From positions 40,953,366-41,017,365 of the forward strand of contig CAIIXF020000001.1 of the NCBI GenBank assembly GCA_903813345.2: DNA of 64,000 nucleotides, written 5' to 3'. The translations under genes were made by a program, and so were the position numbers. The notes under the pieces were generated by a model. The model had not been told where the DNA came from and did no database searches. It worked only from the letters and a program-made list of their open reading frames with translations. Positions 1 to 11,859 of this stretch are shown in pieces (the stretch's first letter is position 1; every line of letters starts with the position of its first letter). This DNA comes from Owenia fusiformis (Eukaryota; Annelida; Polychaeta; Sabellida; Oweniidae).

Positions 1-2330
1 AGGACCATGGTATGATTACATGGACCCTAGCCTGCTTACAAGGAGCATGGTATGATTACATGGACCCTAGTCTGCTTACAAGGAGCATGGTATGATTACA
101 TGGACCATAGTATGCTTACAAGGAGCATGTTATGGTTACATGGACCATAGTATGCTTACAAGGACCATAGTATGATTACATGGAGCATAGTGTGCTTACA
201 AAGAAGGACCATAGTATGATTACATGACCATAATGTGCTTACAAGGACCATGGTATGATTACATGGACCCTAGTCTTCTTACAAGGAGCATGGTATGATT
301 ACATGGACCATAGTATGCTTACAAGGAGCATGTTATGATTACATGGACCCTAGTCTGCTTACAAGGAGCATGGTATGATTACATGGACCATAGTATGCTT
401 ACAAGGAGCATGTTATGGTTACATGGACCATTATGTGCTTACAAGGAGCATGGTGTAATTACATGGACCATAGTATGCTTACAAGGAGCATGGTATGATT
501 ACATGGAGCATAGTGTGCTTACAAAGAATGACCATAGTATGATTACATGACCATAATGTGCTTACAGGGACCATGGTATGATTACATGGACCATAATATG
601 CTTACAAGGAGCATGGTATGATTACATGGACCATAGTATGCTTACAAGGAGCATGTTATGGTTACATGGACCATTATGTGCTTACAAGGACCATGGTATG
701 ATTACATGGACCATAGTATGCTTACAAGGAGCATGGTATGATTACATGTACCATAGTATGCTTACAAGGAGCATGGTATGATTACATGGACCATAGTATG
801 CTTACAAGGAGCATGGTATGATTACATGGAGCATTATGTGCTTACAAAGAAGGACCATAGTATGATTACATGACCATAATGTGCTTACAAGGACCATGGT
901 ATGATTACATGGACCCTAGTCTGCTTACAAGGAGCATGGTATGATTACATGGACCATAGTATGCTTACAAGGACCATAGTATGATTACATGGAGCATAAT
1001 GTGCTTACAAAGAAGGACCATAGTATGATTACATGACCATAATGTGCTTACAAGGACCATGGTATGATTACATGGACCATAGTATGCTTACAAGGACCAT
1101 AGTATGATTACATGGAGCATAATGTGCTTACAAAGAAGGACCATAGTATGATTACATGACCATAATGTGCTTACAAGGACCATGGTATGATTACATGGAC
1201 CCTAGTCTGCTTACAAGGAGCATGGTATGATAACATGGACCATAGTATGGTTACAAGGAGCATGGTATGATTACATGGACCATAGTATGCTTACAAGGAG
1301 CATAGTGTGCTTACAAAGAAGGACCATAGTATGATTACATGACCATAATGTGCTTACAAGGACCATGGTATGATTACATTGACCATAGTATGCTTACAAG
1401 GAGCATGGTATGATTACATGGACCATAATGTGCTAACAAGGACCATGGTATGATTACATAGACCTAGTCTGCGTACAAGGAGCATGTTATGATTACATGG
1501 ACCTAGTCTGCTTACAAGGAGCATGGTATGATTACATGGACCATAATGTGCTTACAAGGACCATGGTATTATTACATGGACCATAGTATGCTTACAAGGA
1601 CCATAGTATGATTACATGGAGCATAATGTGCTTACAAAGAAGGACCATAGTATGATTACATGACCATAATGTGCTTACAAGGACCATGGTATGATTACAT
1701 GGACCTAGTCTGCTTACAAGGAGCATGTTATGATTACATGGACCTAGTCTGCTTACAAGGAGCATGGTATGATTACATGGACCATAGTATGCTTACAAGG
1801 AGCATAGTGTGCTTACAAAGAAGGACCATAGTATGATTACATGACCATAATGTGCTTACAAGGACCATGGTATGATTATATGGACCATAATGTGCTTACA
1901 AGGACCATGGTATTATTACATGGACCATAGTATGCTTACAAGGAGCATGGTATGATTACATGGACCATAATGTGCTAACAAGGACCATGGTATGATTACA
2001 TGGACCTAGTCTGCGTACAAGGAGCATGTTATGATTACATGGACCTAGTCTGCTTACAAGGAGCATGGTATGATTACATGGACCATAATGTGCTAACAAG
2101 GACCATGGTATGATTACATGGACCTAGTCTGCTTACAAGGAGCATGTTATGATTACATGGACCTAGTCTGCTTACAAGGAGCATGGTATGATTACATGAC
2201 CATAATGTGCTTACAAGGACCATGGTATGATAGCATGGACCTAGTCTGCTTACAAGAAGCATGTTATGATAACATGGACCATAGTATGCTTACATGGAAC
2301 ATGGTATGATTACATGGACCATTGTGTGGT
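1..2330. repeat. 20/40-bp minisatellite in NRAMP intron
   Basis: Continuous tandem array of a 20-bp unit in two alternating flavours (GGAGCATGGTATGATTACAT and GGACCATAGTATGCTTACAA), giving a 40-bp dimer. A variant block beginning AGAAGGACCATAG recurs near 202, 848, 1013, 1137, 1319, 1637 and 1821, so there is irregular higher-order structure. The array begins before the window and decays over about 2330-2450. Reading frames inside it are repeat artefacts. It lies in the intron just upstream of the first NRAMP exon visible here. Confidence 0.95.
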
Positions 2331-2515
2331 TGCTTACATGGTATGAATGCATGGACCATGTGAAGATTTTGACAATGGCTTGATTACACAGACAGTGATT
2401 TTGTTACATGGATCATAATCTGGTAACACGAACAGTGATTTGATGACATAGATAGAAAAAAAAATAGGTTTGCCATTTTTTGACCACCCTGTACTTGATA
2501 ATGATATGCTTACAG

Positions 2516-5500
2516 CTTCTATGGGTGTTGATGTGGTCCACAGTGATGGGGCTCGTTCTACAACTTCTTGCTGCTAGGCTTGGCGTTGTGACAGGTACAT
2601 TTGTGCTTTATGCTATATGCTTATTTTCAGAACCAGCTGGTTTTATTTAAGGATCACATGCTTCTGAGACTGCCTCTTCATCTTCTGAATTGATCATTTT
2701 CAATTTGTAAAGAACATATGCCAACTTGCTTATTTTACAAACTAAAATCAACAAAAACAATGAATTTGTATACTTATTTTACATGTGATAGAATCTTTAA
2801 ACCATTTTTGGTTGAATGTATATATCTCTACTCTCATACTTTATGAATAAACTACCCTGAGTCTATACAAGTCTGAAGTCCACAACGTTTCATTCCATAC
2901 CAGACCTAATGAAATAGATGCATTAATAATCATTCTGTACAAACTCTGTTGCTGTAGGATTCCGGCAAAGGCAGTAGTCAAGATTTTAAAACAGGAGAGG
3001 CGAATGATCATGATCCATTTTTATAATAAGATTAAATGTACTCAACAACAATCTGTGATGGGGTTTGTCTTACTTCTTGCCGCTAGGCTTGACTAGCAGC
3101 TACACTATTATGACTATGAAAAGGTTTCAAGTGGCTTAAATTGTAATATGTTGTTTGATATTGCCATTATGGACCTAGCTACTGTGTACCTTTAATTCTA
3201 ATATGTTGTTAGATATTACAGGTATGCATCTAGCTACTGTGTGTCTTTGATTCTAATGTGTTATTTGGAATTGCAGGTATGGACTTAGCTACGGTGTTCC
3301 TCTGCCTTTAATTCTAATATATTGTTTGATATTACAGGTATGGACATAGCTAATGTGTGTCCTTAATTCTAATATGTTGTTTGAATGATATTATAGGTAT
3401 CAGGGGTTTCACTAGAATTTCTCACAACAGGTTAAATAAATGAAAACAACAGTCAAAAATTATGGAAATCAGAAATTTAACATGGAAAAGTTGAAAAGAC
3501 CCTCAAAACAACAGGCAATTTTGTGAAAACAACTGTTGAAAATAGCCTGTTGCCTGCTGCTAATGAAACACCTGGGTGTGGACCTAGCTACTGTGTGCCT
3601 TTAATTCTAATACATTGTATATTGTTTGATATTACAGGTATGGACCTAGCTACTGTATGCCTTTAATTCTAATGTGTTGATATTGCAGGTATATTTTTTG
3701 TTTTAATTCAAATATGTTGGGTGATATTGCAGATACGGACTTAGCTGTTGTTTGATATTACAGGTATGGACCTAGCTACTGTGTGTCGCATGGAGTATAA
3801 AACTGTGCCTCGTATTGTGCTGTGGTTGATGATGGAGATTGCCATCATAGGCAGCGACATTCAAGAAGTCATAGGGTCAGCTATCGCCATTAATCTGTTG
3901 TCCAATCACCTGTAAGTATTCTTCTAAGTTTCATTATTATTGCTTTGTGCATATGCTCTAAAGCAAACATCTAGAGTACACCTATAAATCTCTCATTCAT
4001 TAATCATAGTCACACTTCTTAGTTATACCCTGCACACAGTCTAGTTATAAACTACCCTCTGCCTAGTATAGACTATGTTACAGTTTAGCAGCCCCGCCCC
4101 AAATATTGGTGCCTGTGACAGCCCGGGTAACAAATCATTTCAAACCTACCACGCTGACCCTTCCTCAACCAATCAGGGTAGTAGAAAGAACACATGCTAA
4201 ATACATGCCCATTAACTGTGCTGTGATGTCAGAGGAAATGACCTTATTTTGAAATCCTCTTTCTAATGCTTCAGCTATCTAAATATGAAGTAAAAGTTCA
4301 AGATTCACATTTCTTACTGTTTCTCTATGTTGGTTATAGGGTGCCTATATGGGCTGGAGTGCTGATTACAGGGGTGGACACATTCACTTTTCTCTTTCTT
4401 GAAACTACAGGTTTGAGAAAACTTGAAGCATTTTTTGGAGCCCTCATCACAACTATGGCATTTACTTTCCTATACATGGTAAGTGTTTTATCATGTAGGT
4501 ATAACAAGAGTTGGGTTAAAAGCACTTTCAAAAATTTACATTTGAATTTTTTAAAAACCTTTATTGTTGACTTATGAGAATATGACTGTAATGCACTAGA
4601 CAAAAACATAATTGTAAATACGAAGCCAGAATTTTAAGATTAGCCCATCACAAGAAAAAAAAAGGTTTTTGCTCATATTCCTCAAATATGCACTTCATAT
4701 TAGACTACTGTATGTCTTTCTATGGAATGTCAAAGTCAGTGTTTTGACCCTACCCCGTCCTAAATAGATAGCATTATTGGTAAACCAAATGGAGCCACAA
4801 ATATATACCAACCTTAAATTCATATACATACATCCAGGCCCGTAGCCAGGATTTGCCAAGGGGGGGGTTCAGTTTTCAAAAATTTCCAGGGGGGGGTTCA
4901 CATTTGACAATTTTGGAGCAAATATGGCTAAAATCACAAGAGAAGTGCTCAAAATGGTGAAAAACTGCATGATTTTTGATTTTTGGCCAGGGGGGGGGTT
5001 CGCCCGAACCCTGCGAACCCCCCCTGGCTAAGGGCCTGTACATCTGACCGTAAGATGTATTGTATAATTATTTCATTCCAGTATGTGACTGTTAAACCAG
5101 ATCAAGGTGAGATCTTGATAGGGCTTTGGTTTCCATGGTGTCAGGATTGCAACACAGCAGCAATACAACAGCTTGTGGGTATTGTTGGAGCAGTGATCAT
5201 GCCACATAATATATATCTGCATAGTGCATTAGTCTTGGTAATTACAATATTATTTTACATGAGCTGGTATTTCTTTCAATTGATTATCCCATCGAACGAA
5301 GTTCGGAGGGATATAGGGAACGCCTCCGTCCGTCCGTCCGTCTGTCCGTACGTCCGTCTGTCCGTCCGTCCGTCTGTCCGTCCGTCCGTCCGGGCAATAA
5401 CTCAAATACCGTTGGCCCGATTTTGTTCATATTTTGTACACATATACCCTATGGGGGTAGAAGTTCTGCTCGAAAGCCGATTTTCAAAATGGCCGCTCAT

Positions 5501-8500
5501 TTCAAAATGGCGGCCATTTTAGTGCCGAATTTACAGTAATTTAGGTGAAATATGTAAAACTGTAATAGCAATATGTTTTAGATGTAAAAAAATTATATAG
5601 GACATTAATAAAGCTAGAAATGTAGATATTAAAGAAGCACATGGCAGCCATCTTGAAAAATGGCGGCCTTTACTCGTTATTTTACGATTTTTGCTGTAAC
5701 TCGAAAAGTAGTGGAGCAATTTTGTTCATATTTGGTATGTGAATACTATAAACATTGCACACTGTCTAAAGACACTTTTGGTAGAAGGTGGCCATTTTGA
5801 AAAATGGCCACCATTTTGAAAAATGGCCACCATTTTGAAAAATGGCCACCATTTTAACGTATTTTACTATAACTCGAAAAGTAGTGGAGCGATTTTGTTC
5901 ATATTTGGTATGTGAATACTATAAGCATGACACACTGTCCTATGACACTTTTGGTAGAAGGCGGCCATTTTGAAAAATGGCCACCATTTTGAAAAATGGC
6001 CACCATTTTGAAAAATGGCCACCATTTTAACGTATTTTACTATAACTCGAAAAGTAGTGGAGCGATTTTGTTCATATTTGGTATGTGAATACTATAAGCA
6101 TGACACACTGTCCTATGACACTTTTGGTAGAAGGTGGCCATTTTGAAAAAAATTTGAAAAATGGCCGCCATTTTAACATATTTTACTATAACTTGAAAAG
6201 TAGTGAAGCGATTTTGTTCATATTTGGTATGTGAATACTATAAGCATGGCACACTGTCTAATGACACTTTTGGTAGAAGGCGGCCATTTTTCAAAATGAA
6301 AAATTGAAAAATGGCCACCATTTTAACGTATTTTACTATAACTTGAAAAGTAGTGGAGCGATTTTGTTCATATGTGGTATGTGAATACTATAAGCATGAC
6401 ACACTGTCCTATGACACTTTTGAAAGAAGGTGGCCATTTTGAAATTTTTTTTGAAAAATGGCCGCCATTTTAACGTATTTTGCTATAACTCGAAAAGTAG
6501 TGAAGCGATTTTGTTCATATTTGGTATGTGAATACTGTAAGCATGGCACATTGTCTTATGGCATCCTTGGTAGAAGGTGGCCATTTAGAAAAATGGCCAC
6601 CATTTTAACTTTTTTACTATAACTTGAAAAGTAGTGGAGCGATTTTGTTCATATTTGGTATTTATGAATACTATAAGCATGGCACATGGTCTAATGACAC
6701 TTTTGGTAGAAGGCGGCCATTTTGAAAAATGGCTGCCATTTTTGCTATATACTTTGTTTGTAAAAATGCCATCCATGGCTGTTCGATGGGATTCGCTACG
6801 CTTTGGCGTTGCCGTTGTTCTGGTTTGTCTAACAGTCTAATGGTACATTATTAAATAGTCATTAAACTGAAATGGCAGCATTTTTTGTCAGTCAAAGAAT
6901 CAAAATTAAACATTGATGAATTGATTGAATAATTTACGATTTTAACATCAAAGGATGAAATATTCCAACAGTGTACTATCAAACTTTTTTTTTTATCGAA
7001 ACTTTATCTTTGGTTTTTTGTTAGTGAAGTGTGACGTTGATCAATGCAGAGTCTCTTATTCATTTCGATTGTATTATATTGTATGTGATAGCCTTGTTTG
7101 TCTTTCACCTTTCCCAGATTACATGTACATTGAAACTAAGTTATGCCTTGTAATTTTAGTCAAGAAGTATTAATAGACGTAATGGGAAAAAGATTGAAGA
7201 AGCCAATATGTATTATGCAATCGAATCTGGTAAGTCTGATCATAAAAATGCTGAAATTATAGTCAGGAAGGAGTAAAGTAGAATTATTTAAAGGAATTAC
7301 TTGAAAGATACACATAATAAAATCCGAAGCAATACATCTTCTCAATCAATATGAAATTTGAGAAAATATCAAAAAATCAGTTATTTTGGCTGTTCTATTG
7401 GTCTGCCTCCTATTTATACCCTATGTCCCTCTTTAATCGTGTTGATATCTCAATTGAAAGCAGTTTTCATGTACCGATTTTGTCATTTTTATGTCACCAT
7501 CAGAAGTTTTGGTGGTCAGCTTTCAGCAGTTGGTGATCGGTGTCTGTAACAAATGTCAGGTGGTGATATTTTGCATGTTAATGCCTTGTTATTTGTGTTT
7601 ACCTGTAATATTAAAGTGAGTGACTAGAACACATTTGATCACATGATTGTTCATTTGTGTTGATGTGACTCCCTTCACTGTATAAAGAGTCTAGTGAATA
7701 TGAAGGCGAGGATATTCAAAATCAATGCCTTCACTTTCACGAAGTGAAATGTGCTTTTTCCCCTGCCTCCAAAGAAATGTATCATATATTCAAAGGATGA
7801 TGCTGAACTTATCTCTCTTCCAGCAATTGCACTGTTTGTATCATTTCTGATCAACCTTTTTGTGGTAGCAGTGTTTGCAGCAGCATTCTCTGGGGATCAA
7901 TTCCAAGATGCTAGCCTCTCAAAGGCGGTATGTATGAATTATGCTATATACATCTCATCTAAAGTATGCGATGCACTAGGCCTCATGCAATATTTTTTGG
8001 TTAATCATAGATCTTTTACATAATTTTTGAAGTAAATTACATTTCTTAAAAAGCTAATTATATTTGATCTGTAGTAACATAAAATTTTATTTGATATACA
8101 CTACATGTACATTATTTTGGAATTTTCTAATGTACAAAAATAACCCGGCTTGTACATCTCAAATAAAAATAAATCTGATGACTAGAACAAGATTTTTTAT
8201 TATATGGAATTGCATAATATGTAATATTCCAGGGAGAGTGGATCAATGCAAAATATGGACTGGGTATGAAGATTATTTGGGGGATTGGAATATTAGCAGC
8301 AGGCCAGAGTTCTACTATGACAGTAAGTATGACCAATTTGTTAAATTCTACCCTGAATTCCCCATTGGTTAGCCACACTCCCCTCTGACTATTATATATG
8401 ATTTTACAGTTTTTATGCAGATGAGATTTTAGTGATTTCTTTTATGGGAGTTCAATATGAAATTTAATGTAAGGCAATATATTCTGATTGAATATACATA

Positions 8501-11500
8501 GATTAGATCAAGCAATTACATCTCATTAAGAGTGAAGACAATATCAAGGTCTTGCATAGGGTTGCGTCATTTAATACAGGGTGCATCACAACATATGACC
8601 ATCTTAAAGATTCTTAAAATAAATAGTTTAGGCTTTAAAAAGAGAATGACTTTAAGGTTCTAGAGTGTCTACCAGCACAGCTTTTACTCTATGAGCATTT
8701 GTAAGTCTAAACTCTCAAATTCAATGTGTATCCTCGTAACTATATTGTTGAGAAGGTATATACCTAGTATATGGTTTAGAATTCACTTGTAATCTTGTAA
8801 TCTCCTGATACATTAGAAGCAAACTAATCTGATTTCTTACACTTTACAGGGTACTTATGCAGGTCAATTTGTCATGGAAGGGTTCCTGAAGATTCATTGG
8901 GCAAAGTGGAAGAGAGTATTACTGACTAGATCCATCGCCATGGTACCAACCATAGTTGTTGCAGTTTCAGCTACTAGTTATTTAGACTCTCTCAACACAT
9001 GGTTGAATGTGCTACAGAGTGTACAGCTCCCATTTGCCTTACTTCCTATCCTTCATTTAACCAGTAGTTCAAGAGTTATGGGGACATTTAAAAATGATAG
9101 GTGAGTTGCCTACCATTATCACTTTAGTATATGATATGTGAAACCTGGATACATAATCAATAATTAAAGTTATATTACAATTTCATATCTGAAGACTGAA
9201 ATGTTCTTAACAAACTTATATTTCAGGTTATCAGTTATTCAGTTATCAGTAGCCAATTTTAGTCATATCATAGATACAGTACAGTAAATGTACCTGTATA
9301 TCTGAACACCTCTCTTATCTGATTTCCTCTGATTATGAATGTTTTTCCTGTGTAATCTGCCTTGGATAACCATGTTAAATAAAAAACTCAAAATATGAAC
9401 ACCCGCCAGACAAACAAACAAGCTAATCCAAAAACTTTTGGCAGGTCTCAGTGGGGTCTGGACAAGGCGGGTTCTAGTGTATCTTGATTCAAGGCTGTGA
9501 TCCTCCAAACACAGATACAGAATACACATATCACAATGCGGATCACCTTTAACTGAAAATAATTGAATACACTTTTTGTATACTGTTTTGTAGAATAACA
9601 AAAATGGTAGTCTGGCTGCTGGCAGTCCTAGTCCTAAGCATCAATTTTTACTTAGTCTATCTACAGGTTAGTGCACAGATTTCTTATTTGTATGTGTATT
9701 ATTTTAATATGCATATTAAATGCAATATAAAAATATCTTACACTAAGATTTATCTTTATAAAAAAAATCTATGTACATATTTAAAATCTTTGTGAACTTT
9801 TAATCAAACATGCTTAACACTAAGGGATTGTAAATAATTAAATGTGTTCTTTCTCTACATGAAGTTGAAGTTCAGCATTGATTTTCTGTGAAGCTCGATC
9901 GGAAAACAACAGAGCATTGTCTGTTACCAACCAACATGACAAGTAGTCTTGACTCAAGCCTTTGAGAACACCCCATCCCTACCTTATCAGGAGGTCAAGA
10001 GACTTGATGCAAGACTACTAAGTGGCTCATAGCCTATGACCTCTTCCCACTGTCAAAGCTAGCCTTTTGGTTTAGTGTTAAAATGTTTTGAGGAGACCTC
10101 CAAGACATATGTAACATAATTTTAGGTGACAGTTGCTCTCAAAGTATATGTCTCAAAGTCACCAGAAAAATATGAAAAATATTTCATATGGTTATTATCA
10201 CCATTTTTATGGTCGCCAACAAATTTTCTAATAATCACTTGAAATATTTAGTTTGAACAAGAAATCTTCATGTTCTTAACACTACCCTAAACAGACTGTG
10301 CTAAACGAAAACAAGGGGTGCAGATATTGTGTGCGCGAGCTGAGGATATTAACGGTCATTTTTGAATTTGAATTTGTGATATTTCATTACCTAAGACATG
10401 TTGGGTACTCAATTATAGTCATCCATTTGTAGGATACCTAATAAAAGGGAAATTTTGTCTATAGTTGTATTCTTCATTCTTTAAAGACGCACTAAGCATT
10501 CATCCTTGCTCCATAGCAAAGAATTTGAAATGGCTACTTTATTACACAGTTTACAGCCTTCATTTATTTATTTATTTAGTAATGGTGATCAAGATGACCA
10601 ATCGATATAAATTTTTTTTGCATTTTGAAAGTCATAAACTTTCTGTGTGAATTTTTAAAAGATTGAAAACATTTATCCTATATGTGCTACCTCTAAACAA
10701 ACGGTGCGGATATCCTCGGATATACTGCTTGTTTAGAGGTAGCACAATTTTGATTTGATATGTCATATATGTGAAACAGCTTCAAATTATTTGCTTTGGA
10801 GCTGGTATTATTGCTTAATGTGTCGCTATAGAATGAACTACACACCTATTTTCACAATTTCCTTTTTATTAGGGAACCTGTACACATGTATGAATATAAT
10901 TGAGTACCCAACATGCCTTAGTTGGTGAAATATCACGAAATCAAATTCAAAAATGACCGTTAATATCAGCACCTTGTGCACATGATATCTGCACCGCTTG
11001 TTTTTGTTTAGCACAGTCTGTATAGAGTGAACACCTTCAGAATGCACACATTTAACAATGTTGAAAATATTTCCCCTTGTTTGGGTAGCAGTAAAATGCC
11101 CTTGCAAGCATCATCATTTGCTGAATTATTACATAAGTTTCTATTTTTGTTATACGCATACTTCAAAGAAAAATATTTTTTCAGGTGAATGACACAACAT
11201 GGTGGGTGTACCTGATAGTTGCTATAGTAACCATTATCTATATGAGCTTTATCCTGTATCTTGTAAGTACTGCATAATTTTCTCGTATCATTCACATGTG
11301 AATATATCAAGGATAATTTTTGTGCAATATACTTAAAAATTCAGAAATTATTACCTTTTTTGATGAGATGCCAACTTTGAAATCGGAAATTGATTCTCAC
11401 TCTAGTGTCTAGAAAAAATACTAGATATAGTCTAGTATCCATGAAGTCCATTTATATTTCTTAATCAAGAAAAAGATAAAACAAATTATTATTGCAAAAT

Positions 11501-11859
11501 TTCAAGTTTACATGTACAGGAACAGTGTTGAAACTTTTCCTCAAATACCCACAACATTTGAATTATGCATTCTGCATCTTTTGAAGAGAATATATGCAAA
11601 TCACCCATTTTTGGGCCACCTTGAAGAAAACTCATATTTTTCTGTTTTTTCTGTTTTTCAGGCTATCGGAATCAGAAAGGGAATAGAACTGAAGATGTGG
11701 GTATATACAAAATTGGGAAAAGATATCACATACTTAGAAGAAGAACTGACTCTACACGATACACAGCTTTATATTAATCTTTCTGAAACCCCAGCGACTG
11801 GCAATAACACAAACACATATGGCACATCTGTACAAAATGGATTACAACCCATAACCTAA
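2516..11859 (+). CDS. SLC11A2: NRAMP/SLC11 proton-coupled divalent metal transporter, 3' 11 exons (5' partial)
   Basis: Multipass H+-coupled importer of Fe2+/Mn2+ at the endosomal or plasma membrane. Exons: 2516-2594, 3764-3911, 4340-4478, 5082-5237, 7160-7229, 7824-7927, 8233-8322, 8850-9100, 9594-9666, 11185-11262, 11662-11859. All junctions are AG/GT and phases agree, giving 461 codons plus stop. Recognisable blocks are [10 protein letters not shown] (exon 1), [19 protein letters not shown] (exon 2), [14 protein letters not shown] (exon 3), the TM6 metal-site motif [15 protein letters not shown] (exon 4), and [19 protein letters not shown] across exons 7-8, the family transport signature. 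The TM1 DPGN motif must lie upstream of the window. The loop between exons 6 and 7 (SLSKA then GEWINAKYG) is shorter than in mammalian SLC11A1/2. Invertebrate genes usually predate the SLC11A1/SLC11A2 split, so the symbol is by similarity. Downstream AATAAA candidates are near 12057 and 13230. I found no convincing CAGUGN iron-responsive hairpin in the 3' region. Confidence 0.95.
3046..3100 (+). pseudogene. Decayed duplicate of NRAMP exon 2516-2594
   Basis: The intron carries a second, degenerate copy of the middle of the preceding exon. The string GTGATGGGGTTTGTCTTACT and the following TTGCCGCTAGGCTTG match the exon's GTGATGGGGCTCGTTCTACA and TTGCTGCTAGGCTTGG. The copy then runs into GACTAG and lacks the GACAG/GT donor, so it cannot serve as an alternative exon. 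It indicates local tandem duplication that may be linked to the acceptor array just downstream. Confidence 0.75.
3166..3763 (+). repeat. Tandem array of a 3' splice site plus exon start (31-60 bp steps)
   Basis: Each unit holds a branch-point-like TTCTAAT, a T-rich stretch, ATTACAG or TTGCAG, and then GTATGGACCTAGCTACTGTG, which is the start of the real exon at 3764. Acceptor AGs end at 3221, 3276, 3336, 3396, 3636, 3688, 3732 and 3763. An older unit near 3170 has lost its AG. Only the last acceptor leads into a long open frame. Most of the others, read in the same phase, stop within about ten codons. A TIR element at 3401-3574 interrupts the array. Confidence 0.88.
3401..3574. mobile_element. 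Small TIR element (CAGGGGTTTCA...TGAAACACCTG)
   Basis: This 174-bp insert interrupts a unit of the splice-acceptor array. Its ends are imperfect inverted repeats, CAGGGGTTTCA and TGAAACACCTG. The array sequence resumes directly after it. The flanks GGTAT and GGTGT could be a degraded duplication. CAGGG-type termini are common in hAT-derived MITEs, but the target duplication is not clear enough to classify it. No coding capacity. Confidence 0.6.
4021..4262. repeat. Dispersed repeat family A, copy 1
   Basis: About 240 bp beginning CCCTGCACACAGTC and containing AAACTACCCTCTGCCTAGTA. It is shared with 29814-30110 and with the split copy at 42989-43220 plus 43929-44000. Intronic in NRAMP, between exons 2 and 3. 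No ORF. Copy number 3 in this window shows it is a dispersed family of unknown class. Confidence 0.8.
4835..5038. mobile_element. 204-bp MITE, family B (CAGGCCCGTAGCCAGG termini)
   Basis: The ends are inverted repeats, CAGGCCCGTAGCCAGG and CCTGGCTAAGGGCCTG, directly flanked by the duplicate TACATC (4829-4834 and 5039-5044). The interior has runs of G and the string GGTGAAAAACTGCATGATTT, which recurs in the 23216 copy. It inserted 43 bp upstream of an NRAMP exon. Confidence 0.8.
5286..6830. mobile_element. Composite element family E with internal ~134-173 bp tandem repeats
   Basis: Bounded by the inverted motif ATCCCATCGAAC (5286-5297) and GTTCGATGGGAT (6781-6792). Homology to the copy at 49595 continues past the right motif to about 6830. 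The left part has a (CCGT)n microsatellite (about 5318-5395). The body is about seven repeats of ATAACTCGAAAAGTAGTGG plus GATTTTGTTCATATTTGGTA, at spacings of roughly 134, 146, 147, 150 and 173 bp. These alternate with AAAATGGCCACCATTTTGAA-type self-complementary stretches. It lies 48 bp after an NRAMP donor site. No transposase gene is visible. Confidence 0.8.
7490..7610 (-). repeat. Family D fragment (GTCACCAC element), reverse orientation
   Basis: Contains ATGTCACCATCAGAAGTTTT, then GGTGTCTGTAACAAATGTCA, then GCATGTTAATGCCTTGTTAT. These match, in reverse complement, the ends of the copies at 31490, 34010 and 54565. Intronic in NRAMP. Confidence 0.65.
9276..9485. repeat. pogo/Tigger-like element fragment
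   Basis: Shares GTATATCTGAACACCTCTCT and later GAACACC plus an AAAACTTTTGGCAGGTC-like segment with the better preserved copy at 35885-36151. Only one end is recognisable. Intronic in NRAMP. Confidence 0.5.
10291..11021. mobile_element. ~730-bp foldback element
   Basis: Long inverted repeat. ACAGACTGTGCTAAAC at 10291 pairs with GTTTAGCACAGTCTGT ending at 11022, and homology continues inward about 180 bp, including ATTAACGGTCATTTTTGAAT and GTTGGGTACTCAATTATA on both arms. A second perfect-looking hairpin sits at 10686-10746 in the spacer. No clear target duplication (possibly TA). It lies within the NRAMP intron 9667-11184. Confidence 0.8.
10686..10746. repeat. 61-bp hairpin inside the foldback spacer
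   Basis: GTGCTACCTCTAAACAA at the left pairs with TTGTTTAGAGGTAGCAC at the right (one base unpaired in the inner arm). The loop CGGTGCGGATATCCTCGGATATACTG is itself partly palindromic. It may be a small nested MITE. Confidence 0.7.

Noticed and set aside
335-2309. Open reading frames across the 1-2330 array on both strands
   Set aside because: They follow the minisatellite unit and repeat short peptides; the unit simply lacks stop codons in those frames. No gene signal.
5318-5395. CCGT repeats as a CRISPR-like array
   Set aside because: It is a tetranucleotide microsatellite within a dispersed element; no spacers and a eukaryotic context.
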